Part shown: positions 5,958 to 15,101 of the stretch, in pieces
Numbering within the stretch: the stretch's first letter is position 1
Layout of the letters: each line of letters starts with the position of its first letter
Source of the DNA: Bacteroidales bacterium
GTDB taxonomy: Bacteria > Bacteroidota > Bacteroidia > Bacteroidales > Muribaculaceae
Assembly: GCA_014800815.1 (NCBI GenBank)
Contig: JAAVFI010000042.1
Coordinates: 1 to 64,000 of the forward strand
DNA: 64,000 nt
Direction: 5' to 3'
Translations under genes and position numbers: made by a program
Notes under the pieces: generated by a model
Database searches by the model: none
Told to the model about the DNA's origin: nothing
The model's input: the letters and a program-made list of their open reading frames with translations, nothing else

Positions 5958-8276
5958 TTACTTGGTCTTTACGGCCACGGTCATTTGGCGGGAGCACTCT
6001 GCATAGGGTAGAGTTATGGTGAGGGTGCTTGTGGCGGGGGTGTAAGTGTAGCTGTCGCTGCTATAGGTCTTGCCGTTGATTTTTACGGATTTGGGAGCCA
6101 GGCAACCGAGGAGGTTGATTGTCCATGAGCGTCCTTTTACGAGACCTTTTTCGGCGCCCTGACGGGGTTCGATAGTGATAATTTCGGAGTTGCGTGCCGA
6201 GAGGTGGCGGAAGGTGGTGGTGGCGAACTCGGTATCGTAGTTGCTGTTGTCGCCTTCGTCTTCGTAGAGGGTGGCGGTGCCGTTAGCTCCTGCCACTACG
6301 TCGAGTATCATCTCGGAGGGGCGCTCTGTCATGCTCATCACTGTGGGAGGATTGAGGGGTATGAGGGCACCCTGACGGTAGAAGTAGGGAATCTGCTCGG
6401 CGGTGAAGTCCATTGTGAATTCACGGCCTCCTTTGACGAGTTCGCCTGTAGATACGCTCCACCAGTTGCCCTCGGGGAGCCAGAGCTGTTTCGTAGTTGT
6501 GGTGCCGTCGGCTGCGGGTTCGGTAATTGGGGCTACGAGGATGTCGTCGCCGAAGAAATATTCGCCTTCGTAGCGGTAAGCCTCCTCTGCATCGGGATAT
6601 TCGTAGTAGAGAGGACGACAGATGCCTATACCGGTGTCGTAGGTCTGACGTGCCATGGTGTAGAGGTAGGGGAAAATGGTGTAGCGGAGGCGTATAGCTT
6701 TGAGTATGGAGGGGAAGTTGCTGAATGTCCATACTCTTCGCTCAATTCGGCCGTCTTTGGTGGCATGTGTGCGGAATATGGGAGTGAATACGCCGAACTG
6801 AATCCAACGGAGCAGGAGTTCGGGATCGTTTATGAGAGATTCGTCGGAAATCTGGTGTCCTCCGAGGTCGTGTCCCCAGTAGGCATAGCCAACGTTAGAG
6901 GCTGTAGATGTGAAGTAGGGCTGGAATGCGAGAGTGGGATAGTTGATGAGTGCGTCTTCCGAGAAGCCTATCTGATAACGATGGCTGCCGAGACCACCCC
7001 AACGGTGGAATATCAGCGGGCGACGGTCGGGACGGTTTTTGGCCATGTCGTTGAAGAACACATGGTTGCACCAGAAGGTCTCTCCAAGCGCAGGTGTGTA
7101 GTGGCTTGTGAGGTGCTGCTGCCAGTCGAGCCACCAGAAGTCGACACCTTCGGTTTCGTGCTCGCGGATGATGTTGTTGAAGAATGATTTTGTGAAATCG
7201 GGATAGTCGAGGCTCCAGGCAATATTGCGGCCATTTTTGTATTTGCCTCCGAGTTCACGGTTCATTTCCTTGAAGTATCGGGGCGATTCGATGCTGTCGA
7301 TACCGTTGGCAGGGTGCAGATTGAGGGCTGTCTTGAAGCCGCGTGTGTGCATTTCGTCGAGCAGGCCTTCGGCATCGGGAATCAGATTGGTATTCCACGA
7401 CCAGCCTGTCCAGCCGCCGATGTTCTCGGACCGGCTTTCGGGCTTTCCGTTCCAGTGCCAGTCCATGTCGAGAATCATCACGTCGGCGGGGATGCCGTTG
7501 TCGCTGATGTCTTTCATAATCTGACGGAAATCGTCGGCGGAATAGGAGGCGTACTTGCTGTACCAGTATCCGAATACATAGTCGGGTGGCAGAGGTATTT
7601 TGCCTGCCACTTTTGTGAAATCGGAAATTGCTTTCTTATAGTCTTTTCCGTAGCCGAAGAAGTAGAGGTCGGTGGCAGCTTCGTCTTTGCGGGGAGCCCA
7701 CCAGTCGTATCCTACTGCAGGGTCCTGCTCGAAAGCGAATGAGCGGCTGCCGTCGGGGCGGATATTCGACCATGAATCGTCGATTACGGCCCAGCCGGAA
7801 CGGGAAACGAGTCCGTTTTCCATTTGGCGGCGCTTATTGTCGCCGTTGCTTCCGTCGAGTGTACGCGTGGTGCCTTTGAGGTTCAGAGGGTCTTCTTTAC
7901 CGGGATACCATTCTACGGGTTGTCCGTCGACAGCGAGTGTTATTGAGAGATTGTCGGCTGAAGGGGGCTGTGTAGTGGGGTTTGTGCCTTTGCGGTATTT
8001 GAGGTTGAGTTTGTCGGTGTTTATGTAGATAAATTCCCCGTCGTCGGAAGTGGTGAAGTGAGGAATTTCGCCGAGGTCGCGGTTTACTATTGCAAAGGTG
8101 GCGCGGTCTTCGAAGATGCTGCTGTCGCTGTACTCGATGCGCACCATTTCGGGGGTCAGGACTGTGAAACGGGCGTTTCCTGCCGTTACGACTGCTGCCT
8201 CGGGCGCTTTAGGGCCGGCTGCAGATGCCGCTACTGCAACGGTGAGCATCAGGCCTGTGATTATGTTTTTGTGCAT
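5958..8276 (-). CDS. GH31 family glycosidase
   Basis: A 772-residue secreted glycoside hydrolase of family 31, probably an alpha-glucosidase or a related alpha-glycosidase acting in the periplasm. It has a signal peptide (residues 1-19, ending AASAA), an N-terminal beta-sandwich, the catalytic barrel from about residue 225 (KIPLPPDYVFGYWYSKY is the family's entry motif), and C-terminal beta domains. The nucleophile is probably the Asp of WWLDWQQ (about residue 384) and the acid/base the Asp of GFSED (about 438); most relatives I recall have GFSGD there. Family members also act on alpha-xylosides and alpha-galactosides, so the substrate is not set. It is transcribed from its own promoter inside the 3' end of the upstream epimerase gene. 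Confidence 0.92.
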   Translation of the reverse strand: MHKNIITGLMLTVAVAASAAGPKAPEAAVVTAGNARFTVLTPEMVRIEYSDSSIFEDRATFAIVNRDLGEIPHFTTSDDGEFIYINTDKLNLKYRKGTNPTTQPPSADNLSITLAVDGQPVEWYPGKEDPLNLKGTTRTLDGSNGDNKRRQMENGLVSRSGWAVIDDSWSNIRPDGSRSFAFEQDPAVGYDWWAPRKDEAATDLYFFGYGKDYKKAISDFTKVAGKIPLPPDYVFGYWYSKYASYSADDFRQIMKDISDNGIPADVMILDMDWHWNGKPESRSENIGGWTGWSWNTNLIPDAEGLLDEMHTRGFKTALNLHPANGIDSIESPRYFKEMNRELGGKYKNGRNIAWSLDYPDFTKSFFNNIIREHETEGVDFWWLDWQQHLTSHYTPALGETFWCNHVFFNDMAKNRPDRRPLIFHRWGGLGSHRYQIGFSEDALINYPTLAFQPYFTSTASNVGYAYWGHDLGGHQISDESLINDPELLLRWIQFGVFTPIFRTHATKDGRIERRVWTFSNFPSILKAIRLRYTIFPYLYTMARQTYDTGIGICRPLYYEYPDAEEAYRYEGEYFFGDDILVAPITEPAADGTTTTKQLWLPEGNWWSVSTGELVKGGREFTMDFTAEQIPYFYRQGALIPLNPPTVMSMTERPSEMILDVVAGANGTATLYEDEGDNSNYDTEFATTTFRHLSARNSEIITIEPRQGAEKGLVKGRSWTINLLGCLAPKSVKINGKTYSSDSYTYTPATSTLTITLPYAECSRQMTVAVKTK

Positions 8277-8306
8277 GTATGTGATGTATTAGATTAGGCT
8301 TGTTTG

Positions 8307-8337
8307 CAAAGGTACGAAATACTCATGATTATTACAA
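8307..8337 (-). promoter_or_regulatory. Bacteroidetes promoter for GH31
   Basis: Minus strand: TTG at 8337-8335, a 20 bp spacer, then TACCTTTG at 8314-8307, the canonical -7 box. It overlaps the stop region of the epimerase gene. Confidence 0.75.
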
Positions 8338-9459
8338 GGTGGAAAACTTGTAGATGCAGTAGCTACGGTATTCTTCGCCGGGTCGGACTACAACCGACGG
8401 CCATTGAGGCTTGTTGGGACTGTCGGGGTAGTGCTGCGATTCGAGGCAAACAGCAGAGCGATGGGGGTAGGCGATGCCTTTCTTGCCGCTTACGGTGCCG
8501 TCGAGGAAGTTGCCGGGATAGAACTGGATGCCGGGCTCGGCGGTGTACATTTCCATGACGATGCCTGAGGTGCTGTCGGCAAGGACGGCGGCGGGGAGTG
8601 CCGTATTACGGCCGCTGCGGAGCACGATATTGTGGTCGTAACCCCTGCCGTTGCGGAGCTGAATGTCGTCGGCACAGATGTCGCGACCAATCTCTTTCGG
8701 AGTGGTGAAATCGAAGGGAGTGCCGGCAACGGGAGAGATTTCGCCGGAGGTCATGAAGGTGGAGTCGACAGGAGTAAAGGCGTCGGCATCAAACCAAATT
8801 GTTTCGGCGAGGATGTCGTGCGAGGGATCGCCGCTGAGATTGAAGTAGGAGTGATTGGTGAGGTTGAGTATGGTGGGTTTGTCGGTAGTTGCCCGATAGT
8901 CGATACGGACGGCATTGTCGGAGGTGAGGGTGTATGTGACCTCGACGTTTACGTTGCCCGGAAATCCGGCTTCACCGTCGGGAGAGAAAAGGGATAGCGC
9001 GAGGACGGAGTCGCTCTCCTGCCGTGCATCCCACACCGAATGGTGAAAGCCTTTGGGACCTCCGTGCAGGCAGTGTCCGAAATCGTTCTGCGGCAACTGA
9101 TATTCCACGCTGTCGAGAGAGAAGCGTCCGCCGGCAATGCGGTTGCCGTATCGGCCTATGAGGGCGCCGAAGTTGCCATCGATATTGATGTAGTCGGCGA
9201 TAGAGTCGTGGCCGAGCACTACGTCGCGCAGCGCGCCGTCTTTGTCGGGCACCATGAGCGACACCAGTCGTCCGCCGTAATTGGTGATACAGGCTTCGAC
9301 GCCGTTTGAATTGGTAAGGGTGTAGAGGGCGGTAGGCTTGCCGTCGGCCTCGCCGATAAATTTCTCGGGGTCGAGACCTGAACGGGTCAAGGGTGTATCG
9401 TGCGAGGTGCATCCGGCCACTGCTGCGGCTACCGAAAATGCTGCTATCAGTTTTTTCAT
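8332..9459 (-). CDS. galM: Aldose 1-epimerase, lipoprotein form
   Basis: A 375-residue mutarotase that interconverts alpha and beta anomers of free hexoses. A lipoprotein signal (AAVAGC, Cys 17) places it in the cell envelope, as is common for Bacteroidetes GalM. Family motifs are present: GNFGALIGRYGNRIAGGRF, the catalytic His in NLTNHSYFNL (about residue 201), and the catalytic Glu in CLESQHYPDSPN (about residue 340). It lies just upstream of the GH31 gene and next to GH38 and GH2 genes, fitting a role in preparing sugars released by these glycosidases. The length is normal. Confidence 0.93.
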   Translation of the reverse strand: MKKLIAAFSVAAAVAGCTSHDTPLTRSGLDPEKFIGEADGKPTALYTLTNSNGVEACITNYGGRLVSLMVPDKDGALRDVVLGHDSIADYINIDGNFGALIGRYGNRIAGGRFSLDSVEYQLPQNDFGHCLHGGPKGFHHSVWDARQESDSVLALSLFSPDGEAGFPGNVNVEVTYTLTSDNAVRIDYRATTDKPTILNLTNHSYFNLSGDPSHDILAETIWFDADAFTPVDSTFMTSGEISPVAGTPFDFTTPKEIGRDICADDIQLRNGRGYDHNIVLRSGRNTALPAAVLADSTSGIVMEMYTAEPGIQFYPGNFLDGTVSGKKGIAYPHRSAVCLESQHYPDSPNKPQWPSVVVRPGEEYRSYCIYKFSTL

Positions 9460-9531
9460 AGTATGTTGGTTTAATTATGTTGCAATATTAAGTATAGTAA
9501 TTTTTATGGATGTGTATATCTCTGAAAAAGG

Positions 9532-9591
9532 TGTATACATTTAATAATTACGGAAAATGTCAGAAGTGTACACTTTATTCAAGGATGTACA
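9532..9591. promoter_or_regulatory. Cluster of TGTAYACA palindromes upstream of GH38
   Basis: Three palindromic boxes lie between the divergent galM and GH38 genes: TGTATACA (9532-9539), the 12 bp perfect palindrome AAGTGTACACTT (9564-9575), and TGTACA (9586-9591). Their centres are 34 and 19 bp apart. This looks like an operator for a dimeric regulator; which one is unknown. Confidence 0.45.
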
Positions 9592-9613
9592 CAACTTAAT
9601 TGCCGATAACTTC

Positions 9614-9621
9614 TAATTTTG
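9614..9621 (+). promoter_or_regulatory. -7 box for GH38
   Basis: TAATTTTG, 19 bp before the start codon of the GH38 gene. No TTG is found at the right distance, so the -33 element is poor. This fits a promoter that needs an activator bound at the palindromes just upstream. Confidence 0.45.
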
Positions 9622-9640
9622 TGCCATAATATCTGATACT

Positions 9641-12600
9641 ATGAAACGACCGAATAAATATCAAGCCATTTTATTGGCTGCGATGTCGCTCTGTCTGCCT
9701 GCCGTCGCGCAGGAGGCGACTGCGCCCACGGCTTACGTGGTGTCGAACGCACACCTCGATACTCAGTGGAACTGGGATATTCAGACAACAATCAAGGACT
9801 ATGTGTGGAATACCATTAACCGCAATCTTATTCTGCTGGACAAATATCCGGAATACGTATTCAACTTTGAGGGCGGTGTCAAGTATTCGTGGATGAAGGA
9901 ATATTATCCGCGCGAATACGAGAGGCTGAAACACTTCGTGAAGGACGGGCGCTGGCACATCTCCGGCTCGAGCTGGGATGCTACCGACGCTATAGTGCCT
10001 TCGGTGGAATCGGCGATACGCAATATCCTCCTGGCGCAGGATTTCTACCGCAAGGAGTTCGGCACGGAGAGCACGGATATCTTTCTGCCGGACTGCTTCG
10101 GTTTCGGGTGGACGCTGCCGACAATAGCCAATCACTGCGGACTTATCGGGTTTTCGTCGCAGAAACTGGGATGGCGCAATCATCCTTTCTACGGCGACCG
10201 CAAAGTGCCGTTCAATGTCGGGCTGTGGCAGGGTGTCGACGGCTCGAGAATAATGATGGCTCACGGGTTCGACTACAACAAACGTTGGGACGACGAGAAT
10301 CTTACTGAAAACAAATATATCAGCGACCGTGTGGCCGAGAGCCCGCTGAATGTGGCCTATATTTATTATGGTACGGGCGATATAGGCGGTTCGCCGACGA
10401 TTACTTCTGTCAAGGCTGTAGATGCTGCCGCCAACGCCGCAGGACCTGTGAAGATAATCAGTGCTGCCAGCGACAGGATGTACAAGGACTATCTGCCGTA
10501 TGACTCTCACACCGAGCTTCCGGTGTTCGACGGTGAGCTGACTATGGATGTGCATGGTACGGGTTGCTACACGTCGCAGGCGGCGATGAAGCTCTACAAC
10601 CGTCAGAACGAACTTCTCGGCGACGCCGCCGAGCGTGCGTCGGTAGCTGCCGAGATGCTCGGAGCTGCGGCGTATCCGTCGGGCGCGCTCACTGAGGCGT
10701 GGCGGAGATTTATCTTTCATCAGTTCCACGACGACCTCACGGGTACGAGTATTCCGAGGGCGTACGAATTTTCGTGGAACGATGAATTGCTGTCGCTCAA
10801 GCAGTTCGCCGGTATAATGGAGGATGCTTCGGCCGCCGTTGCCGCAGGTCTCGATACCCGTGTGAAGGGTATCCCCGTTGTGCTCTACAATGCTCTCGGC
10901 CATGAGGCAAGCGATGTGGTGGAGATAAAGATTCCGACCGACAAGTATCCCGGCAAGGTGAATGTCACCGATGCCTCGGGCAAGCAGCTCAAGGCTCAGA
11001 TTGCGGGCTACGACAAGGGCGTGGCCACGATTCTTGCGGAGGCGACGGTGCCGGCCAACGGCTATACGGTGCTCGACGTGCAGTTGAGCGGCAAAGGCTC
11101 GGCAGCAACGCAGGGCACGGCCAACACTCTCGAAAATTCGCTTTACCGCCTGAAATTCAACGATAAGGGCGATATCACTTCTCTGGTAGTAAAGGCTGAC
11201 AACAGGGAATTGGTGAAAGAGGGTAAGGCGATACGGTTGGCGATGTTTGAGGAGAATGAATCGTTCTCGTGGCCAGCCTGGGAGATTATCAAGGAAACAC
11301 TCGAGAGAGAGCCCGTATCGTTCGGCGACAATGTGAAGATGACGCTTATCGAGGAGGGCCCGCTGCGCAGCACGCTCTGCATCGAGAAGGACTACAACGG
11401 GTCGAAGTTCAAGCAATACGTTAGCCTCTATGAAGGTGAACTCTCCGAGCGTATCGACTTCTACAATGAGGTTGACTGGGCGGAGACAAACCGTCTGCTC
11501 AAGGCTGAATTCCCGCTGACAGCAGCTAATCCCGCGGCAACTTACGACCTCGGTGTGGGAGCGATTGAGCGCGGAAACAATGTGGAAACGGCCTACGAGG
11601 TATATGCACAGCGCTGGGCCGACCTCTCCGACCAAAGCGGCGACTACGGCCTCACGGTGATGAACGACTGCAAATACGGCTGGGACAAGCCTGATGACAA
11701 TACTCTCCGCCTTACTCTTATCCACACTCCCAAAACCAAGCACGGCTACGCATATCAGAACCGTCAGGACAACGGGTTGCACACCTTTACATACAGCATC
11801 GCTCCTCACAGCGGCAAGCTCGACAGGGTTCACGCTTCCGGCATGGCCGACGGGCTCAATCAGCGCGTGAAGGCTTTCGTCGCCGACAAGCACGCCGGCG
11901 CTCTCGGACGCTCTTTCTCGGCAGCTAAAATTGACAATCCCAATGTAGCGATAAAGGCTCTGAAGAAGGCTGAGAGCTCGGATGAATATGTGGTGCGTGT
12001 GTACGAAACATCAGGCACAGGCGCTCAGAATGCAAGTATCGAATTCCCCTTCGAGATAAAGAGCGCCGTAGTGGCCGACGGTACGGAGAAGACTCTCGCC
12101 GACGCTTCGTTTGCAGGCAGGAAGCTCAATATCGCGGTTGGCAAGAACGGTATCGGCACTTATAAGGTGGTGCTCAATCAGCCCGAAGTGGCGGCACGCA
12201 AGCAGTACACTACCCTACCGCTCGCTTACGACAAGAAGTGCTACAGCTGGAACGCGTTCGAGAGCGATGCCGATTTCTCGGAGGGCTACAGCTATGCGGC
12301 AGAACTTATTCCCGACAGTATCGTGGTAGACGGCGTGGCTTTCGCTCTCGAGAACAAGGCTCTGCTCAACGGCAAGAAGTGTCTCGGCGATACTATCAAA
12401 CTTCCTGCAGGGCAGTTCAATCAGCTTCAGATACTTGCGGCTTCGGCCTCGGAGATAAATCCTGCTGCGGGTCAATTTCGTGCGGCGAAGTCGAGCACCG
12501 ACATTACTGTGCCGTCCTATACCGGATTTATTGGTCAGTGGGGGCACACCAATCACACAGAAGGATTCCTCAAGAAAGATGAAGTGGCTTATACGGGTAC

Positions 12601-13255
12601 GCACCGCCATTCTCCGACAGGCGACAACCCCTACGAATTTACATATATGTTCCGCTATATCATAGACTTACCCAAGGGTGCCCGGGAGGTGATTCTTCCC
12701 GATAACCCCGGGCTGGTGATATTTGCGGCAACGGCTGTGAACGACAATACCCCGAAACTCACCCCCGCCGGCGATTTCTACAGAACTTCGATAAATGAGA
12801 CGGCTTCAACGACATCGGCAACAAAGGGCGAGTCCGCGAAGAAGAATCTGCTTGATGCAGGCAAGCAGATAGCATGGTCGGGATTTGTGTATGACGGCGA
12901 GCATCCCCGTCTGCTCCACGACGGCGATCTATCTACCAAGTGGTGCGACCAGTCGGGCATACCGGCGTATGTCGACTATGACCTCGGCGAAGTCACTCCG
13001 ATACACGAATGGTGCATTGTAGGAGCCGGCAGCGAGAATCCGTCGTACATATTCTCTACCTGCCTGTTGAAAGGCCGTAACAGCACCGACGAGGAGTGGC
13101 ATACAATCGATGCTATCCTCGCCAACCGCCGAAACACCGTGCAGCGCACGCTCACCGAACCTGCCAAGGCGCGCTATCTGCGTCTCGAAGTGGTGCAGCC
13201 CGAGCAGTCGCCCGAAGGTCCTGCAACCCGAATATATGAATTCTCAGTGTACTAA
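9641..13255 (+). CDS. GH38 alpha-mannosidase with C-terminal discoidin-like domain
   Basis: A 1204-residue secreted alpha-mannosidase of family 38. The signal peptide ends at AVAQ (about residue 23). The metal-binding NAHLDTQWNW (about residue 36) and the nucleophile Asp in LPDCFGFGW (about residue 149) are in place, followed by the family's helical and beta-sandwich domains. The last 130 residues (WSGFVYDGEHPRLLHDGD, then STKWCDQSG) look like an F5/8 type C carbohydrate-binding domain, which makes it longer than most family members. The likely substrate is alpha-mannose on N-glycans or mannans. It is followed after 17 bp by the GH2 gene and then a GH18-like gene, a probable operon for glycan breakdown. 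Confidence 0.93.
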   Translation: MKRPNKYQAILLAAMSLCLPAVAQEATAPTAYVVSNAHLDTQWNWDIQTTIKDYVWNTINRNLILLDKYPEYVFNFEGGVKYSWMKEYYPREYERLKHFVKDGRWHISGSSWDATDAIVPSVESAIRNILLAQDFYRKEFGTESTDIFLPDCFGFGWTLPTIANHCGLIGFSSQKLGWRNHPFYGDRKVPFNVGLWQGVDGSRIMMAHGFDYNKRWDDENLTENKYISDRVAESPLNVAYIYYGTGDIGGSPTITSVKAVDAAANAAGPVKIISAASDRMYKDYLPYDSHTELPVFDGELTMDVHGTGCYTSQAAMKLYNRQNELLGDAAERASVAAEMLGAAAYPSGALTEAWRRFIFHQFHDDLTGTSIPRAYEFSWNDELLSLKQFAGIMEDASAAVAAGLDTRVKGIPVVLYNALGHEASDVVEIKIPTDKYPGKVNVTDASGKQLKAQIAGYDKGVATILAEATVPANGYTVLDVQLSGKGSAATQGTANTLENSLYRLKFNDKGDITSLVVKADNRELVKEGKAIRLAMFEENESFSWPAWEIIKETLEREPVSFGDNVKMTLIEEGPLRSTLCIEKDYNGSKFKQYVSLYEGELSERIDFYNEVDWAETNRLLKAEFPLTAANPAATYDLGVGAIERGNNVETAYEVYAQRWADLSDQSGDYGLTVMNDCKYGWDKPDDNTLRLTLIHTPKTKHGYAYQNRQDNGLHTFTYSIAPHSGKLDRVHASGMADGLNQRVKAFVADKHAGALGRSFSAAKIDNPNVAIKALKKAESSDEYVVRVYETSGTGAQNASIEFPFEIKSAVVADGTEKTLADASFAGRKLNIAVGKNGIGTYKVVLNQPEVAARKQYTTLPLAYDKKCYSWNAFESDADFSEGYSYAAELIPDSIVVDGVAFALENKALLNGKKCLGDTIKLPAGQFNQLQILAASASEINPAAGQFRAAKSSTDITVPSYTGFIGQWGHTNHTEGFLKKDEVAYTGTHRHSPTGDNPYEFTYMFRYIIDLPKGAREVILPDNPGLVIFAATAVNDNTPKLTPAGDFYRTSINETASTTSATKGESAKKNLLDAGKQIAWSGFVYDGEHPRLLHDGDLSTKWCDQSGIPAYVDYDLGEVTPIHEWCIVGAGSENPSYIFSTCLLKGRNSTDEEWHTIDAILANRRNTVQRTLTEPAKARYLRLEVVQPEQSPEGPATRIYEFSVY

Positions 13256-13272
13256 TACCTTATACGTAAATC

Positions 13273-15099
13273 ATGAAATTAATCAAAATAGCATGCAGTG
13301 CAGCCGTACTTGCTGCGGCTCTCACCGGCTTCGATGCTTCGGCATGGGAAAAAGCCGGCGATAAAATTGCTACCGAATGGTCGGAGACCATTGACACGGC
13401 ACTCCCGTGGAATGTGTATCCGCGTCCGATGCTTAAACGTGCCGACTGGCTCAATCTGAACGGATTATGGCAGTATGCCATAGTTCCTCAGACTCAGACT
13501 GCGCCCGCAGAATGGCAGGGCGAGATTTTAGTGCCTTTCGCAGTAGAATCGTCGCTGTCGGGAGTGGGCAGACGCGTCGGCGATAACGAGGCTCTGTGGT
13601 ACAACAGGACTTTTACCGTACCGTCGGCTTGGAAAGGCAAGGATGTGCTCCTCAACTTCGGCGCCGTAGACTGGGCCTGCGAAGTGTGGGTCAACGACGT
13701 GAAGGTAGGGTCGCACCGCGGCGGTTATACTCCTTTCAGTCTGGACATTACCTCTGCCTTGAAAGCAAAGGGCGAGAATACGCTTGAGGTGAGAGTCACA
13801 GACCCTACCGACGGAGGCTATCAGCCCCGAGGCAAGCAGTCGCGCAACCCGAAAGGAATCTGGTACACACCGGTAACGGGCATCTGGCAGACCGTATGGC
13901 TCGAACCCGTGGCTCCCAAGCATATCGAGTCGGTGCATATAGTGCCTGATATCGACCGCAATACACTCTCTGTCGATGTTGTTCCTTCGGTAAATGAGAA
14001 GGGACTTATCGCCGAGGTGAAAGTGCTCGACAACGGATCGGTGGTGGCAACAGGCAAGGCAATTGCCGGCGAAACCGCCGAGATAGCCATGCCTGCCGAC
14101 GTTAAGCTCTGGTCGCCCGACGCGCCCAATATATATAATCTGGAGGTAAGTCTGCTCGACGGGGGCAAGGTCGCAGACAAGATTGACTCGTACGCGGCCA
14201 TGCGCAAGTTCTCTACCGCCCGCGACGAAGACGGAGTGATGCGTATGCAGCTCAACAACAAAGACCTCTTCCAATACGGCCCTCTCGACCAGGGGTGGTG
14301 GCCCGACGGGCTCTATACAGCCCCCTCGTATGAAGCTATGGTATTTGATATCGACAAGACCAAGGAGTGGGGTTTCAATATGATACGCAAGCACGTGAAA
14401 GTCGAGCCTGCCCTTTGGTATGAATATTGCGACAAAAATGGCATCCTCGTATGGCAGGACATGCCCAGCGGTGACTCCGGTCCGGGTTGGGAGCCTTTCA
14501 AGTTCTATGAAGGTCAGGATAAAATCCGCTCTGCAGAAAGTGAGTCGAACTATCGCCGCGAATGGAAAGAGATAATCGACGCTCTGCGTAATAATCCTTC
14601 AATAGCCGTGTGGGTGCCCTTCAATGAGGCATGGGGGCAGTTCAAAACCAAGGAGATAGCCGAATGGACCAAGCAGTATGACCCGAGCCGACTCGTAAAT
14701 CCTGCCAGCGGCGGCAACCACTACCACACCGGCGATATAATCGACGCACACCACTACCCTGCCCCCAATGTATCTGTGGCCGACGGAGGCCGCGTGACCG
14801 TCCTCGGTGAGTTCGGCGGCATAGGCATGGCGTCGCCGGGACATCTCTGGTCGCCCGACCGCAACTGGGGCTATATCGAGTTCAACAGCCCCGCGCAAGT
14901 TACCGATGAATATGAGAAGTATATCGAAAAACTTATCAGACTTGCCAAGACCGTGTACTCGGCCGGTGTGTACACACAGACCACCGACGTGGAAAACGAG
15001 GTGAACGGCCTTATGACCTACGACCGCAAGGTAGTAAAAATCGACGAGAAACGCGTGCGCGATATCAACAAGCGCCTCACTCACGTACTTGACAAATAA
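13273..15099 (+). CDS. GH2 family beta-glycosidase
   Basis: A 608-residue secreted glycoside hydrolase of family 2. The signal peptide ends near DASA (residue 24). The N-terminal sugar-binding domain carries NLNGLWQYAI, then LWYNRTFTVP, and an immunoglobulin-like domain precedes the barrel. The acid/base Glu is in VPFNEAWGQF (about residue 454) and the nucleophile Glu probably in VLGEFGG (about residue 513). Family members hydrolyse beta-galactosides, beta-mannosides or beta-glucuronides; the sequence alone does not decide. The position between a GH38 and a GH18-like gene would fit beta-mannose or beta-galactose removal from an N-glycan. There is no C-terminal extension. Confidence 0.9.
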   Translation: MKLIKIACSAAVLAAALTGFDASAWEKAGDKIATEWSETIDTALPWNVYPRPMLKRADWLNLNGLWQYAIVPQTQTAPAEWQGEILVPFAVESSLSGVGRRVGDNEALWYNRTFTVPSAWKGKDVLLNFGAVDWACEVWVNDVKVGSHRGGYTPFSLDITSALKAKGENTLEVRVTDPTDGGYQPRGKQSRNPKGIWYTPVTGIWQTVWLEPVAPKHIESVHIVPDIDRNTLSVDVVPSVNEKGLIAEVKVLDNGSVVATGKAIAGETAEIAMPADVKLWSPDAPNIYNLEVSLLDGGKVADKIDSYAAMRKFSTARDEDGVMRMQLNNKDLFQYGPLDQGWWPDGLYTAPSYEAMVFDIDKTKEWGFNMIRKHVKVEPALWYEYCDKNGILVWQDMPSGDSGPGWEPFKFYEGQDKIRSAESESNYRREWKEIIDALRNNPSIAVWVPFNEAWGQFKTKEIAEWTKQYDPSRLVNPASGGNHYHTGDIIDAHHYPAPNVSVADGGRVTVLGEFGGIGMASPGHLWSPDRNWGYIEFNSPAQVTDEYEKYIEKLIRLAKTVYSAGVYTQTTDVENEVNGLMTYDRKVVKIDEKRVRDINKRLTHVLDK

Positions 15100-15101
15100 T
15101 T

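Noticed and set aside
9671..11893. A 740-residue open frame on the minus strand
   Set aside because: It lies antisense to the GH38 gene, which has clear catalytic motifs. Long shadow frames are expected opposite GC-rich codon-biased genes, and its translation shows no domain or signal.
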